Of a stretch of 52,169 nt of DNA, positions 16,519 to 24,887 are shown one piece after another (the stretch's first letter is position 1; every line of letters starts with the position of its first letter). The DNA comes from Bacteroidota bacterium (GTDB taxonomy: Bacteria > Bacteroidota > Bacteroidia > Bacteroidales > VadinHA17), in the NCBI GenBank assembly GCA_030706785.1, contig JAUZNW010000004.1, positions 1-52,169 of the forward strand. Reading direction: 5' to 3'. A program made the position numbers and the translations under genes. The notes beneath the pieces are model-generated. The model saw only the letters and a program-made list of their open reading frames with translations. It was not told the origin of the DNA and did not search any database.

Positions 16519-16947
16519 ATGTCACGAGAAATCATTACCGCATCAGACATCAAGAAATTCAGGGAAGCGGGAGCCGACTCCCAGATTGCTGCCGCGGCCC
16601 CGGTCAAGGACACATATGTTGACCGGTTATTCAAATATATCCCTGCCGAACTGGTTGCAGGTTATATATTTGTTACCGGAGTTTTAAAGCAGCTTTCGGA
16701 TGCGGGTGAAATCAAGGTTCTGCAATGGTCCCTGTTCGTGATATTCTGCATACTGACACCTCTGTATTTATGGCGCATACAGAAGGTCAGGAAGGTTCAG
16801 CAGCAAATAATCTCAACGCTTTCCTTTGTCGTCTGGGTTTTTGCACTTGGAGGTCCATTTTCCCTGTATGGATGGTATAATCCCACCTACGGCCAAATAC
16901 TTTTGCCGGTATTTACCATGGTAATCGCAATTTGGGAAGCTGAGTAA
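16519..16947 (+). CDS. Small membrane protein of unknown function, subtilase neighbour
   Basis: 142 residues; I do not recognise the family. The N-terminal about 40 residues are polar and cytosolic-looking (MSREIITASDIKKFREAGAD). They are followed by about four hydrophobic segments near residues 42-58, 70-88, 98-116 and 122-139, separated by a basic loop (RIQKVRKVQQQ, about 87-97). The basic loop suggests both termini face the cytoplasm. It sits between a signal-less subtilase and the YdjC-like gene, on the same strand, with 7 bp to the latter. A role as a membrane partner, anchor or target of the protease is possible but is inference from position only. Confidence 0.7.
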   Translation: MSREIITASDIKKFREAGADSQIAAAAPVKDTYVDRLFKYIPAELVAGYIFVTGVLKQLSDAGEIKVLQWSLFVIFCILTPLYLWRIQKVRKVQQQIISTLSFVVWVFALGGPFSLYGWYNPTYGQILLPVFTMVIAIWEAE

Positions 16948-16954
16948 GCATCAG

Positions 16955-17950
16955 ATGATGAATTTAAACATGCAGTTACTTCTTGCTGGTTACTCGTTGC
17001 CGGTTAAATTAAGATCGCTTAAAATCAGTTTTTTACTTGCGGATTTGATTATAACCTTAACTGCATTTTCGCAGCCTGTCAAAAACCTGGCTGAGCAGCT
17101 GGGTTATCCCAAAATCTCCAAAATGCTCATCATTCATGCAGATGATATGGGACTGGCTCATTCAGTCAATGAAGCATGCATAAAGGCCTTTGCAGAAAAA
17201 GGCGTCACTTCAGGAAGTATTATGGTCCCCTGTCCATGGGCTCTTGAGATCACTGACTATGTAAAAAACCATCCCGGGATGGATGTCGGCATCCATCTGA
17301 CACTTACCGCTGAGTGGGATCTGTATAAATGGGGAGGGATTTCGCCTTCGGACGAGATACCGAGTCTTCTCGATAAGAACGGGTATTTTTATCCAAGTGT
17401 CGAGGCTCTCGGAAAATCAGTTAAACCGGAAGAAGCAGAGCGCGAAATAAAGGCACAGATCAACAAACTGAAAGAAGCCGGGATTCAGATCACCCATCTC
17501 GATACACACATGGGGAGTATGCTGGCAAATCCTGAATTGATGCAGATCTACCTGAGGCTTTCTGATGAGTATAATCTCCCTGTATTGTTCCCGCGTGCCT
17601 ATCTGAGCTGGTTCCCTCCCGAACTCTCTAAAGTTCTGGGATCGAAAGTTTTCTTGGTTGACAACCTGTTCCAGCTTGAGACGTCAATGATATCAGGGAA
17701 CTGGATCGATCCTTACAAAAAAGCCTTCTCGGAGCTCAAACCCGGGCTGAACCAGATTATTGTGCATATAGGTTACGATAACGATGAACTAAGAGCAATC
17801 TGTAAGGGGCATGATGAATATGGGGCCTCCTGGAGGCAGAAAGATCTTGACATGATCCTAAGCAATGAGTTTAAGGATCTGATTAAAAAGAACAACATAA
17901 TTCTGATCGGCTGGGGACAGATAAAAGAACTGATGAATAAGAGTAAATAA
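16955..17950 (+). CDS. YdjC/ChbG-type carbohydrate deacetylase, exported
   Basis: 331 residues from the first ATG. The metal-site motifs of the YdjC family are present: IHADDMGL (about residue 60), GIHLTL and ITHLDTHMG, giving the Asp-Asp and His ligands. Family members remove acetyl groups from diacetylchitobiose or other acetylated sugars. The start is uncertain: codons 6-17 (16970-17005) are made of TTGCTGGTTACT-type intergenic repeat words, whereas a plausible signal peptide begins at an in-frame TTG (16997-16999) that would give MPVKLRSLKISFLLADLIITL. The gene is 7 bp downstream of the small membrane protein gene. Substrate unknown; deacetylation of an acetylated hemicellulose oligosaccharide would suit the neighbourhood. 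Confidence 0.85.
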   Translation: MMNLNMQLLLAGYSLPVKLRSLKISFLLADLIITLTAFSQPVKNLAEQLGYPKISKMLIIHADDMGLAHSVNEACIKAFAEKGVTSGSIMVPCPWALEITDYVKNHPGMDVGIHLTLTAEWDLYKWGGISPSDEIPSLLDKNGYFYPSVEALGKSVKPEEAEREIKAQINKLKEAGIQITHLDTHMGSMLANPELMQIYLRLSDEYNLPVLFPRAYLSWFPPELSKVLGSKVFLVDNLFQLETSMISGNWIDPYKKAFSELKPGLNQIIVHIGYDNDELRAICKGHDEYGASWRQKDLDMILSNEFKDLIKKNNIILIGWGQIKELMNKSK

Positions 17951-18239
17951 CATTCTGAAGCCAACCTCCAGGTATCGTAGTACTACTTGCACTACATCAA
18001 ACTCGTCAAGTTCATCATCCTGCATTAAAATTCCTTTTTAACCGCAAAGAGTACATAGCTGGCGCCAATGAAGCAAAGGCAAACCTTTGATATTCACTCC
18101 TTAACGATCTATGGGGTTAGTGGATTTCATTTTTTGATTGCTACCTCAGAGTACAGAATGAACAAAAAAATCCTATGCCTGTTTTACAATCCAGAATTTA
18201 CGTTTTGTCTCTGTTTTGCTAACTTATAAGATCTTTAAT
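17951..18239. other. Gene-free gap with a degraded repeat word
   Basis: No supported gene. The part at 18038-18090 begins TTAACCGCAAAGAGTACATAG and looks like a single worn copy of the CGCAAAG/CACAGAG word class found elsewhere in the window. Just before the next gene, TTTTG occurs at 18204-18208, but no good TAnnTTTG follows at the right distance, so I assign no promoter. Confidence 0.4.
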
Positions 18240-19139
18240 ATGAAAACTCTTTTATCCAGGATTTTAACGGTCACAGCAATAGCTGTCTCCGCGTTGATTG
18301 TTCCCTTCTGTAAGAAAGATACCAGCAACTCTACCACTTCGGGTTTTGCGGTTTCACTTAGCTCAAGTTCCATTTATGGACAGTATCTGGTCGACAAGGA
18401 CGGATATACACTATACTATTTCTCAAATGATTATAACGGGCGATCAAGCTGTAATGGTGCCTGTACACAAATGTGGCCACCTTTCTACGTATCAGGTTTG
18501 ACGGCTGCCAATCTGGGCCCGGGTCTTGATATCGCTGATTTTGACACAATTCAGGTCAATGGTGTTCCACAACTCAGATACAAATCATGGCCTCTTTATT
18601 ATTATGCACCGGCAAATGGCGGAAATAATTTGAGGGAACCAGCAGGTCAGATAAATGGGGAGGGTTATTCCGATATCTGGTATATAGCAAAACCTGATTA
18701 TTCAATCATGCTCGAAAATGCCCAGCTGGTGGGAGGGGATAATCAGGATTACAAGGGTGATTACTCCCGGGGTACAGGAACTACAATATTTTTTACCGAC
18801 GACAGGGGAAGAACCTTGTATACTTTTTCAAAGGATACCCTTAATCACAACACATTCACCAAATCTGATTTTTCTAATAATTCAATCTGGCCGATTTATG
18901 GGCCTTCGACTATTATTGTTCCTTCTTCACTTGACAAGACATTATTTGGTACAATCGATGTATTTGGCAGACCTCAGTTAACCTATAAAGGCTGGCCTCT
19001 GTACTATTTCGGGGCTGATAATTCGCGAGGTTCTACTAAAGGAGTAAGCTATCCCACACCCGGGATCTGGCCTGTGGCTGTCAGGGATATGATGCCTGCA
19101 TCGGGAAGCAGCAATAATACAGGCGGTGGCGGATACTGA
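18240..19139 (+). CDS. PF03640-type secreted repeat protein (two copies), COG4315-like
   Basis: 299 residues from ATG 18240; an upstream in-frame ATG at 18216 would add 8 residues ahead of a good signal sequence and is less likely. Two copies of the secreted-repeat domain of unknown function are visible. The first (about 40-145) has LVDKDGYTLYYFSND, CNGACTQMWPPF and LRYKSWPLYYYA; the second (about 165-285) has FTDDRGRTLYTFSKD, IWPIY and LTYKGWPLYYFGAD. The second copy has lost the CxxxC pair. The N-terminus ends in VPFCKK, a weak lipobox. Family members are small exported proteins, some linked to metal or redox stress, but the function is unknown. The C-terminal tail is Gly/Ser/Asn-rich. Confidence 0.85.
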   Translation: MKTLLSRILTVTAIAVSALIVPFCKKDTSNSTTSGFAVSLSSSSIYGQYLVDKDGYTLYYFSNDYNGRSSCNGACTQMWPPFYVSGLTAANLGPGLDIADFDTIQVNGVPQLRYKSWPLYYYAPANGGNNLREPAGQINGEGYSDIWYIAKPDYSIMLENAQLVGGDNQDYKGDYSRGTGTTIFFTDDRGRTLYTFSKDTLNHNTFTKSDFSNNSIWPIYGPSTIIVPSSLDKTLFGTIDVFGRPQLTYKGWPLYYFGADNSRGSTKGVSYPTPGIWPVAVRDMMPASGSSNNTGGGGY

Positions 19140-19226
19140 AAAGAAAGAATCATGCGTTCCATGACTCAACGAGCACCATATCCAAGCTTTTTGTAAGTCA
19201 GAGGTCCTGAGTATTTTAAGTCTCTA

Positions 19227-19838
19227 TTATTTTAAGGCCTGGTCAAGGTAATATCTCACCATTGGCCGGTTTCTGGATTTTCTGTCGACTATTTTAAATC
19301 CTGCACGCTCAAAGGTTTTGTAAATCCCGATCCACGCGAAAGAATCGGGGAGCCTTTCCTTTGTCGGAATTGCCGGGTAGGCTTCCAGGATCTTAATATC
19401 ATTTTCACCTGCATATTTTATCGCACCTTTAAGAAGCTCAAAGGAAACACCTGATCTTCTGTATTTTTTGTCGATAAAAAAGCATGGGATGGACCAAGCC
19501 TTTTTGTCATCGATCCTTTTATGAACCGTGGAATTCTCCAGCCTGATGAAATCCTCCCTAGGGGCAAATGCACACCATGCAACTGCTTTTTCCCCGAGAA
19601 ATCCAAGCAGTCCGGCCGGCTTTTTATTCCAGACTATCTCTTTCATAGCCAGTTTATTCCGGTCATTGGATTTGCCCGCTTTGAATTGACCGTTGCTTAG
19701 CCTGTAATACATGCACCAGCAGTTTCCGCAGGCTCCCTTTTCACCGAATAGTTCTGCGAATTTATCCCAGTTCTTCCTTGTAAGAGGCTCTATTCTGAGA
19801 TTGGGAGCAGTCAAAAAATCGGGCTTGATGTTGGACAT
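19227..19838 (-). CDS. GNAT family N-acetyltransferase
   Basis: 203 residues, cytoplasmic, no signal. The acetyl-CoA binding motif A is visible as CFFIDKKYRRSGVSFELLKG (about residues 119-138; the usual Q/RxxGxG/A is RRSGVS), followed by a helix and ILEAYPAIP. A Cys cluster near the N-terminus (GACGNCWCMYYR, about residues 36-47) is typical of this GNAT subgroup in Bacteroidota and Clostridia. Substrate not predictable. The gene stands alone on the minus strand between two plus-strand secreted-protein genes. Confidence 0.85.
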   Translation of the reverse strand: MSNIKPDFLTAPNLRIEPLTRKNWDKFAELFGEKGACGNCWCMYYRLSNGQFKAGKSNDRNKLAMKEIVWNKKPAGLLGFLGEKAVAWCAFAPREDFIRLENSTVHKRIDDKKAWSIPCFFIDKKYRRSGVSFELLKGAIKYAGENDIKILEAYPAIPTKERLPDSFAWIGIYKTFERAGFKIVDRKSRNRPMVRYYLDQALK

Positions 19839-19883
19839 TTTGATCCGGTAATCGGTTTGGACTGTAAAGATACAATTTTAAAG

Positions 19884-19978
19884 GTTTCCCGCTGATCTCG
19901 CTGATTTTCGCTGAAATAACCGAATTCTTATTAATACAGAACCTATCTCCAATTATCCGCGCGATCTGCGGGAGAAAC
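19884..19978. repeat. 95-bp intergenic element with terminal inverted repeats (GCTGATTTTCGCTGA words)
   Basis: The left end GTTTCCCGCTGATC (19884-19897) and the right end GATCTGCGGGAGAAAC (19963-19978) are complementary except for one gap and one mismatch. Inside are CGCTGAT-type words (19890-19916) and ATCCGCG/ATCTGCG words (19955-19970). The same ATCTGCG word occurs four times at 34596-34634. There is no reading frame and no T-tract. The rest of the gap, 19979-20098, contains nothing I can identify. Confidence 0.55.
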
Positions 19979-20098
19979 AATTTCTTCAAAAAATTGTCTT
20001 CACTCTGAGTGTTATATCAAGATGCAGGACTACCAAGGCTCATACCAATGAACAAAAGGCTGACTTTCAAGTTATGGTAAAATCTAAATCGGGGAAAA

Positions 20099-20581
20099 AT
20101 GAGAAGACTACTTTTTATTGTGATAATTTTATCGCTCGCTGTTGGAGCTAGAGGACAGATTTCTGTTACCGCAGATTCAGTAAATGTATATAAATGGGAC
20201 CTTTCGAAGGAGGCTGAGGTACCGGTAAGCCGTAATAAAGAGGATATATCTCTTATGATTGATAAGGATCTCATGACCTTGAAAATAACCGGTATAACAA
20301 TTGAGAAATCATACATAGAAAGAGCTTATCTTATTGAATTGCTGGAGCTTAATAGTAATATGGACAAATGGCTTTTCCAGGGGGTCGATAAAGAATGTTT
20401 ATCATATACCATCACTCTTGATGCCAACGCAAGGAAACTCAGGATTGAAACATTCGGGAAGGAAGTCGGGATACCTAAACCGCTAAATACAATCTGTTAC
20501 ACAATAACGGACATCAAAATAAATAAGGAAGCGATTCAGAAACATATTAAAGAGAAGGGAATCAGGATTCCAGGTTATTAA
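20099..20581 (+). CDS. Small secreted protein of unknown function
   Basis: 160 residues with a clear signal peptide (MRRLLFIVIILSLAVGARGQ). The mature part is a mixed alpha/beta domain without recognisable motifs; two Cys lie at mature positions in DKECLSYT and NTICYTIT and might pair. The start is supported by GGGGAAAA just upstream. The stop codon TAA (20579-20581) is itself the first part of the AACCAGCAAC repeat run that follows. Neighbours give no firm clue to its role. Confidence 0.6.
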   Translation: MRRLLFIVIILSLAVGARGQISVTADSVNVYKWDLSKEAEVPVSRNKEDISLMIDKDLMTLKITGITIEKSYIERAYLIELLELNSNMDKWLFQGVDKECLSYTITLDANARKLRIETFGKEVGIPKPLNTICYTITDIKINKEAIQKHIKEKGIRIPGY

Positions 20582-20640
20582 CCAGCAACAAGCAACCAGC
20601 AACAAGCAACAAGTAACCACCAACCAGCAACAACAAGTAT
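20579..20640. repeat. AACCAGCAACAAGC tandem word repeat
   Basis: About 60 bp built from AACCAGCAAC, AAGCAACC, AACAAGC and AAGTAACC words, period roughly 7-14 and irregular. It begins at the stop codon of the small secreted protein. It is the complement of the TTGCTGGTT words at 16417-16439 and 16983-17005. Lack of equal-length spacers and repeat degeneracy exclude a CRISPR array. Confidence 0.7.
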
Positions 20641-20643
20641 TAG

Positions 20644-20674
20644 TTGTTAGTTTTCTAAGTAAGGTTTAACTTAG
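20644..20674 (+). promoter_or_regulatory. Possible promoter for the GH2 gene
   Basis: TTG (20644-20646), 20 bp, then TAACTTAG (20667-20674), a one-mismatch fit to TAnnTTTG. The leader to the GH2 ATG at 20724 would be about 45 nt. Consensus match by eye only. Confidence 0.35.
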
Positions 20675-20723
20675 TTGCATTAAGCATCGGAATTTCAATT
20701 TACTGACCTGACAAATTCTCCAA

Positions 20724-23327
20724 ATGAAAACCATCCTTTATTCCCTGATTATAACCATTTCAATTTCATTGCCTTTAGCCGGACAGACTTCAAACTACCT
20801 TCTCGATGAGAACTGGAAAGCAAAAAGGGCGGCTGATGTACTTGCCGACGGATGTGAGATCACAGGAACCGATTTTATTCTCTCAGGATGGATGGAGGCT
20901 GTGGTCCCGGGAACAATCCTGACAACCCTTTTGCATAACAGACAGATACCAGATCCTTTTTTCGGAATGAATAACAATCTGATACCGGATGTATACAATA
21001 CAGGCAGGGATTATTATACCTACTGGTTTTACAATGAATTTGAAACACCCGAATTAAAGGAAGAGCAGGAAGTATGGCTTAATTTCCGCGGCATCAATTA
21101 TTTCGCTGATATTTTTCTGAATGGTAAACGAATAAATGCCAGAACCCACCAGGGGATGTACCTGAGGGAAAAGTATCTTATCACGCCCTTCTTAAACAAG
21201 GGGAAGCCAAATAAGCTTGCAGTCTGGGTAGCGCCTCCCGATCCGGTCGGAAATGCAGCTGTCGGACAGGGAGGGGACGGAATGATCGGCCGGAATGTTA
21301 CTATGCAATGTACGGCGGGATGGGACTGGATATGCCCGATACGCGATCGTAATACAGGTATCTGGGATCAGGTAAGCCTTGAAATCACCGGAAAAGTCGA
21401 CCTGAAAAATCCCTTTGTGCAGATACGGGTTCCGGGCGTCAGGAATCCCAATGAAAAGCAGGATCCTGCCTTCGTCAGATCGTCAGCTGAGTTAAAAAAT
21501 GTTTCGTCGCAAACTGTGAATGGATTGCTTAGGGTTGAAATAGAGAATTATAAAAATGGTGTAAAGGTGACACTTAATCCATATGAGGAAAAAACAATCA
21601 CTCTTCCGGAAATCAAGGTGGACAATCCGCGTTTATGGTGGCCTAACGGTATGGGTTCACAGCCTCTGTATGAAATGCGGATAAGCTTTACTTCAGCTGA
21701 TGGGACAATTCTAGATTCGGAAGCGGTTAAATTCGGTATAAGGGAAACTGGTAATTTTTTTGATGAGAAGATAAAGGCGCAGGTATTTTCAGTGAATGGA
21801 CAGAGGGTATTTATTAAAGGCGGAAACTGGATTGCCTCGGATGCTCTCATGCGTCTCTCCAGAGAGCGTTATGAGGCTGAAATCCGGATGCATGCCGGAA
21901 TGAATATGAACATGATAAGGGTCTGGGGAGGGGGACTTCCCGAACGACCTGAATTTTATGATGCGTGCGATAAATATGGCATACTAGTGTGGCAGGACCT
22001 GTGGGTATCAGGCGATTGCAACGGGGAATGGAATGATCCAACCAAAAAGGAATCCCAGGCCAGAAGAAAGGCTTATCCGGACGATCACAACCTTTTCCTC
22101 GAGACTGCTGTTGATCAGATCAAAATGCTGAGGAATCATCCTTCTCTTTATCTGTGGTGCGGAGGTAATGAAACCCTCCCGGCGCCTGATATCCTTAAAG
22201 CTCTGCAGGGAAATATTTTCCCGCACTACGATCCTGACAGGTTTTTCCTTGAAATGTCAACCTCTTCAAAGCTTATGACAAATTCCATAGGTGGAACGGG
22301 TGACGGGCCTTACGGCATAAGAGAGCCATCAAGTGTATTTACTGAAAGATCATTCCCTTTCAATCCCGAAACAGGTTCTATAGGGATCCCTAACTATGAA
22401 GGGCTCCAAAAGATCATACCTCCGGATGAAATGATACCTCCCCAGGGGAACAGAACCAGCAGATCATGGACCTACCACAAATACCTGCCGCTACTTGACT
22501 TTCCAGGGAGGTACGGAAAAGTAAAGGATATCCGTGATTTCTGCTTTAAGGCTCAGATGGTGAGCTATGAACAGTACCGTGCACTTCAGGAGGGATTTAA
22601 TTATAAAATGTGGGACTGGTATTCAGGAATGCTCATCTGGAAAAATCAGAATCCATGGACAGCTCTCAGAGGGTTTTTTTATGACTATTTTCTGGATTAT
22701 ACAGGCGGGTATTTCGGTTATAAACATGGTGCAGCTCCGGTTCATATTCAGCTTAACCTGAATGATTCAGTCGTATGCGTTGTAAATCAGACTCCTGAAA
22801 ACCTTACGGGTATCACAGCATTTGCAAGTCTCTACGACCTTCATGGTAATCTTGTTTCGGAAAAGAAAGATGAGGTCAGCCCGGTTGCACAGAATGTGAT
22901 CCTGCTGAACAAGGTGGTTTTACCAAAAGGTGTTGATGAAGTTTACTTTTTGAAACTAATGCTGAAACAGGGAGATAAGGTAGTTGATGAAAACCTGTAC
23001 TGGCTTTCGAACAAGCCCCATTCATATGAAAAGCTTAATAGTCTTGAAAAAGTTTCGGTGACGGCTTCCATCGGCAAAAACGCAAATGGTAACAATATTA
23101 TCCGGGTCGAAAATAAAGAAAAGGAGACTGCATTCTTTATACGCCTGAAGATCATGAATGCAGGCAATGAACTTGTTCTGCCGGCATTTTTTACAGAGAA
23201 TTATTTTACCCTGATACCGGGAGATGAAAAACAGATTGAACTGGATTTGTCTGCTGCAGGTGTAAGGGACGGATCCAGGCTGGTGATTGAGGGCTGGAAC
23301 GTCAATCCTGAGGAAATTCAGTTATGA
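20724..23327 (+). CDS. GH2 beta-mannosidase / exo-glucosaminidase / endo-beta-mannosidase type
   Basis: 867 residues with a signal peptide ending at LAGQ. Domain order: GH2 sugar-binding sandwich (about 30-225), Ig-like domain (about 230-345), TIM barrel (about 350-640), C-terminal sandwiches. The motif AGWDWICPIRDRNTGIWDQV (about residues 194-213) is characteristic of the GH2 branch holding CsxA exo-beta-glucosaminidase and plant mannosylglycoprotein endo-beta-mannosidase, rather than LacZ. Acid/base is E483 in WCGGNETLP and nucleophile E549 in FNPETGSIGIP. The most likely action is release of a beta-linked mannose or glucosamine; mannose would fit a mannan-linked locus with a cellobiose 2-epimerase. 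The gene is convergent with the GH5 gene, 13 bp apart. Confidence 0.88.
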   Translation: MKTILYSLIITISISLPLAGQTSNYLLDENWKAKRAADVLADGCEITGTDFILSGWMEAVVPGTILTTLLHNRQIPDPFFGMNNNLIPDVYNTGRDYYTYWFYNEFETPELKEEQEVWLNFRGINYFADIFLNGKRINARTHQGMYLREKYLITPFLNKGKPNKLAVWVAPPDPVGNAAVGQGGDGMIGRNVTMQCTAGWDWICPIRDRNTGIWDQVSLEITGKVDLKNPFVQIRVPGVRNPNEKQDPAFVRSSAELKNVSSQTVNGLLRVEIENYKNGVKVTLNPYEEKTITLPEIKVDNPRLWWPNGMGSQPLYEMRISFTSADGTILDSEAVKFGIRETGNFFDEKIKAQVFSVNGQRVFIKGGNWIASDALMRLSRERYEAEIRMHAGMNMNMIRVWGGGLPERPEFYDACDKYGILVWQDLWVSGDCNGEWNDPTKKESQARRKAYPDDHNLFLETAVDQIKMLRNHPSLYLWCGGNETLPAPDILKALQGNIFPHYDPDRFFLEMSTSSKLMTNSIGGTGDGPYGIREPSSVFTERSFPFNPETGSIGIPNYEGLQKIIPPDEMIPPQGNRTSRSWTYHKYLPLLDFPGRYGKVKDIRDFCFKAQMVSYEQYRALQEGFNYKMWDWYSGMLIWKNQNPWTALRGFFYDYFLDYTGGYFGYKHGAAPVHIQLNLNDSVVCVVNQTPENLTGITAFASLYDLHGNLVSEKKDEVSPVAQNVILLNKVVLPKGVDEVYFLKLMLKQGDKVVDENLYWLSNKPHSYEKLNSLEKVSVTASIGKNANGNNIIRVENKEKETAFFIRLKIMNAGNELVLPAFFTENYFTLIPGDEKQIELDLSAAGVRDGSRLVIEGWNVNPEEIQL

Positions 23328-23340
23328 AGTAAAAGTCCTA

Positions 23341-24876
23341 TCATTTAGCTGTACTCTGAAGTATTGAAGTCATTTCACGGTCAAGCAGTTTACCCCTGTA
23401 CTGCTCATATGTGCAATCAGTTCGTTCACTGTTGATAATGCCCATGCTGCCTATCATGTTCCACATCGCATAACCGATCCTGGCTTTATTGAATTCGGAG
23501 ACAATATCGTTCAGATATGCTAGCGCAACTTCATGCGGCGTCTTGTTGTAAACTCCGAATTCCTGGACCATGATGGGGATACCTTCCGATTTTGCTGTTT
23601 CCAGCGTAGTTCTGAGGGGACCAAGGGAAGTTACGGGATTACCGTTTGTATCGGTTATTTTACCATCAGAAGAGATTTTATATGTTGCCTGCTTTGATCC
23701 CCATTCAGTATTTGCAGGGACGATAACAATTTCAGATGATCCTGATTTTATTGTTATTTTATTGAAAGTCAGCCAGTCTCCTTCAGTATTTGAAAATGTC
23801 AGCTTTGTACCGTCAGCCGGCAATGCCGTTGAATAATCCTTACCTGAAATGTTCTGGTACCCCCATTGGGTATTGATTATCTGTGTCCAGTCTTCACCAG
23901 GGTCCGGACCGCAGGTAAAAGCCTTGGTGTAGATTTCTGTCCCGTCCAGTTTGATTTGCATCGTCGATTTGACTGAGACTTGTTGAACATTAACTGTTAC
24001 TGTCGCATCTTTGGCGAAATTGCCTTCAAGGACAAGGGACGACTGGTAATTGCTTTGCCATGGTCCGAAAAGAAATTGTGAAATATCGAGCATAGGCCAT
24101 GTGGGTAGCGGCCATGAATCTGATCCGCTCACCCAGCTTGCCTTATAGTGAGTGAGTGTAATCGGATCGTAAACATGTATCGCCTGAATGACATCTTTCT
24201 CATTCTTCAATGAAGGGATCAGCTTGCGGGCATAGTTTAGTCCGTCCACAAATATCACTCTGTCAGGATTGATCTCCTGGATCTTTGCAATAGCTTTTTG
24301 CATGACTTTTACATAAGCGCCTTCGTCCATGTCCTTCGGCTCATTCACAAGATCAAAGCTAAGTTCTTTATAAGGCACATCCTTATAGCGTTCCGCAAAA
24401 TAGCTCCAGTGCTTCAGGAATGCATCCTGGGCTTTGGAATCAGTCCATAGATCAAGGTTCTGGTTTGACGGCAACGTTGTTGTGGGATTGACGCAATAGC
24501 CCGGCGCTCTGTGAAGGTCGATGCAGATGTGTACTCCATATTTCTTACCCCATTCAACGGCTTGATCAATCTCAGCAACTTCATCTTCAATAAAAACGTC
24601 CCAGTTGCCAGGCTGGGTGTAGGTTCTGTAATCGAGGGGAAGCCTTGCGAAGTTGAATCCGAGGTCTTTGATAATAGCAAATTCCTCTTCCTGAAACCCG
24701 TTATTCGACCAGTCGACATCATATTTCCCAAGGAGATTGAATCCCCTGAGGTTCCTGCTGAACTGATCAAGATCGATGGGAGCAAAGGTCAGCGGATGTT
24801 CGCGTTCGCAGCCCAACCATGGCATGATCAATGCCATCAGTATCAGAAACCTTACGATTTTTACTGCACATTTCAT
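23341..24876 (-). CDS. GH5 endoglucanase/mannanase-type lipoprotein with a beta-rich insert
   Basis: 511 residues; lipobox WLGC near residue 22. GH5 landmarks: ARLPLDYR, DLHRAPG, acid/base E179 in DLVNEPK, IHVYDP and nucleophile E439 in VQEFGVY. The two Glu are 260 residues apart, against 129 in the GH5 at 30367. The extra about 130-145 residues (about 266-410) lie between barrel strands 6 and 7 and form a beta-rich module (VNVQQVSVKSTMQIKLDG, then FSNTEGDWLTFNKITIK) that looks like a carbohydrate-binding jellyroll. Predicted to cut beta-1,4-glucan or -mannan at the cell surface. It is last in a three-gene operon after GH9 and the UnbV protein; the gap to the latter is 11 bp. Confidence 0.9.
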   Translation of the reverse strand: MKCAVKIVRFLILMALIMPWLGCEREHPLTFAPIDLDQFSRNLRGFNLLGKYDVDWSNNGFQEEEFAIIKDLGFNFARLPLDYRTYTQPGNWDVFIEDEVAEIDQAVEWGKKYGVHICIDLHRAPGYCVNPTTTLPSNQNLDLWTDSKAQDAFLKHWSYFAERYKDVPYKELSFDLVNEPKDMDEGAYVKVMQKAIAKIQEINPDRVIFVDGLNYARKLIPSLKNEKDVIQAIHVYDPITLTHYKASWVSGSDSWPLPTWPMLDISQFLFGPWQSNYQSSLVLEGNFAKDATVTVNVQQVSVKSTMQIKLDGTEIYTKAFTCGPDPGEDWTQIINTQWGYQNISGKDYSTALPADGTKLTFSNTEGDWLTFNKITIKSGSSEIVIVPANTEWGSKQATYKISSDGKITDTNGNPVTSLGPLRTTLETAKSEGIPIMVQEFGVYNKTPHEVALAYLNDIVSEFNKARIGYAMWNMIGSMGIINSERTDCTYEQYRGKLLDREMTSILQSTAK

Positions 24877-24887
24877 TTTCCGGCAAC

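Noticed and set aside
20579-20640. Possible CRISPR-like array
   Set aside because: Units are irregular and contiguous with no unique spacers, and no cas genes are present.
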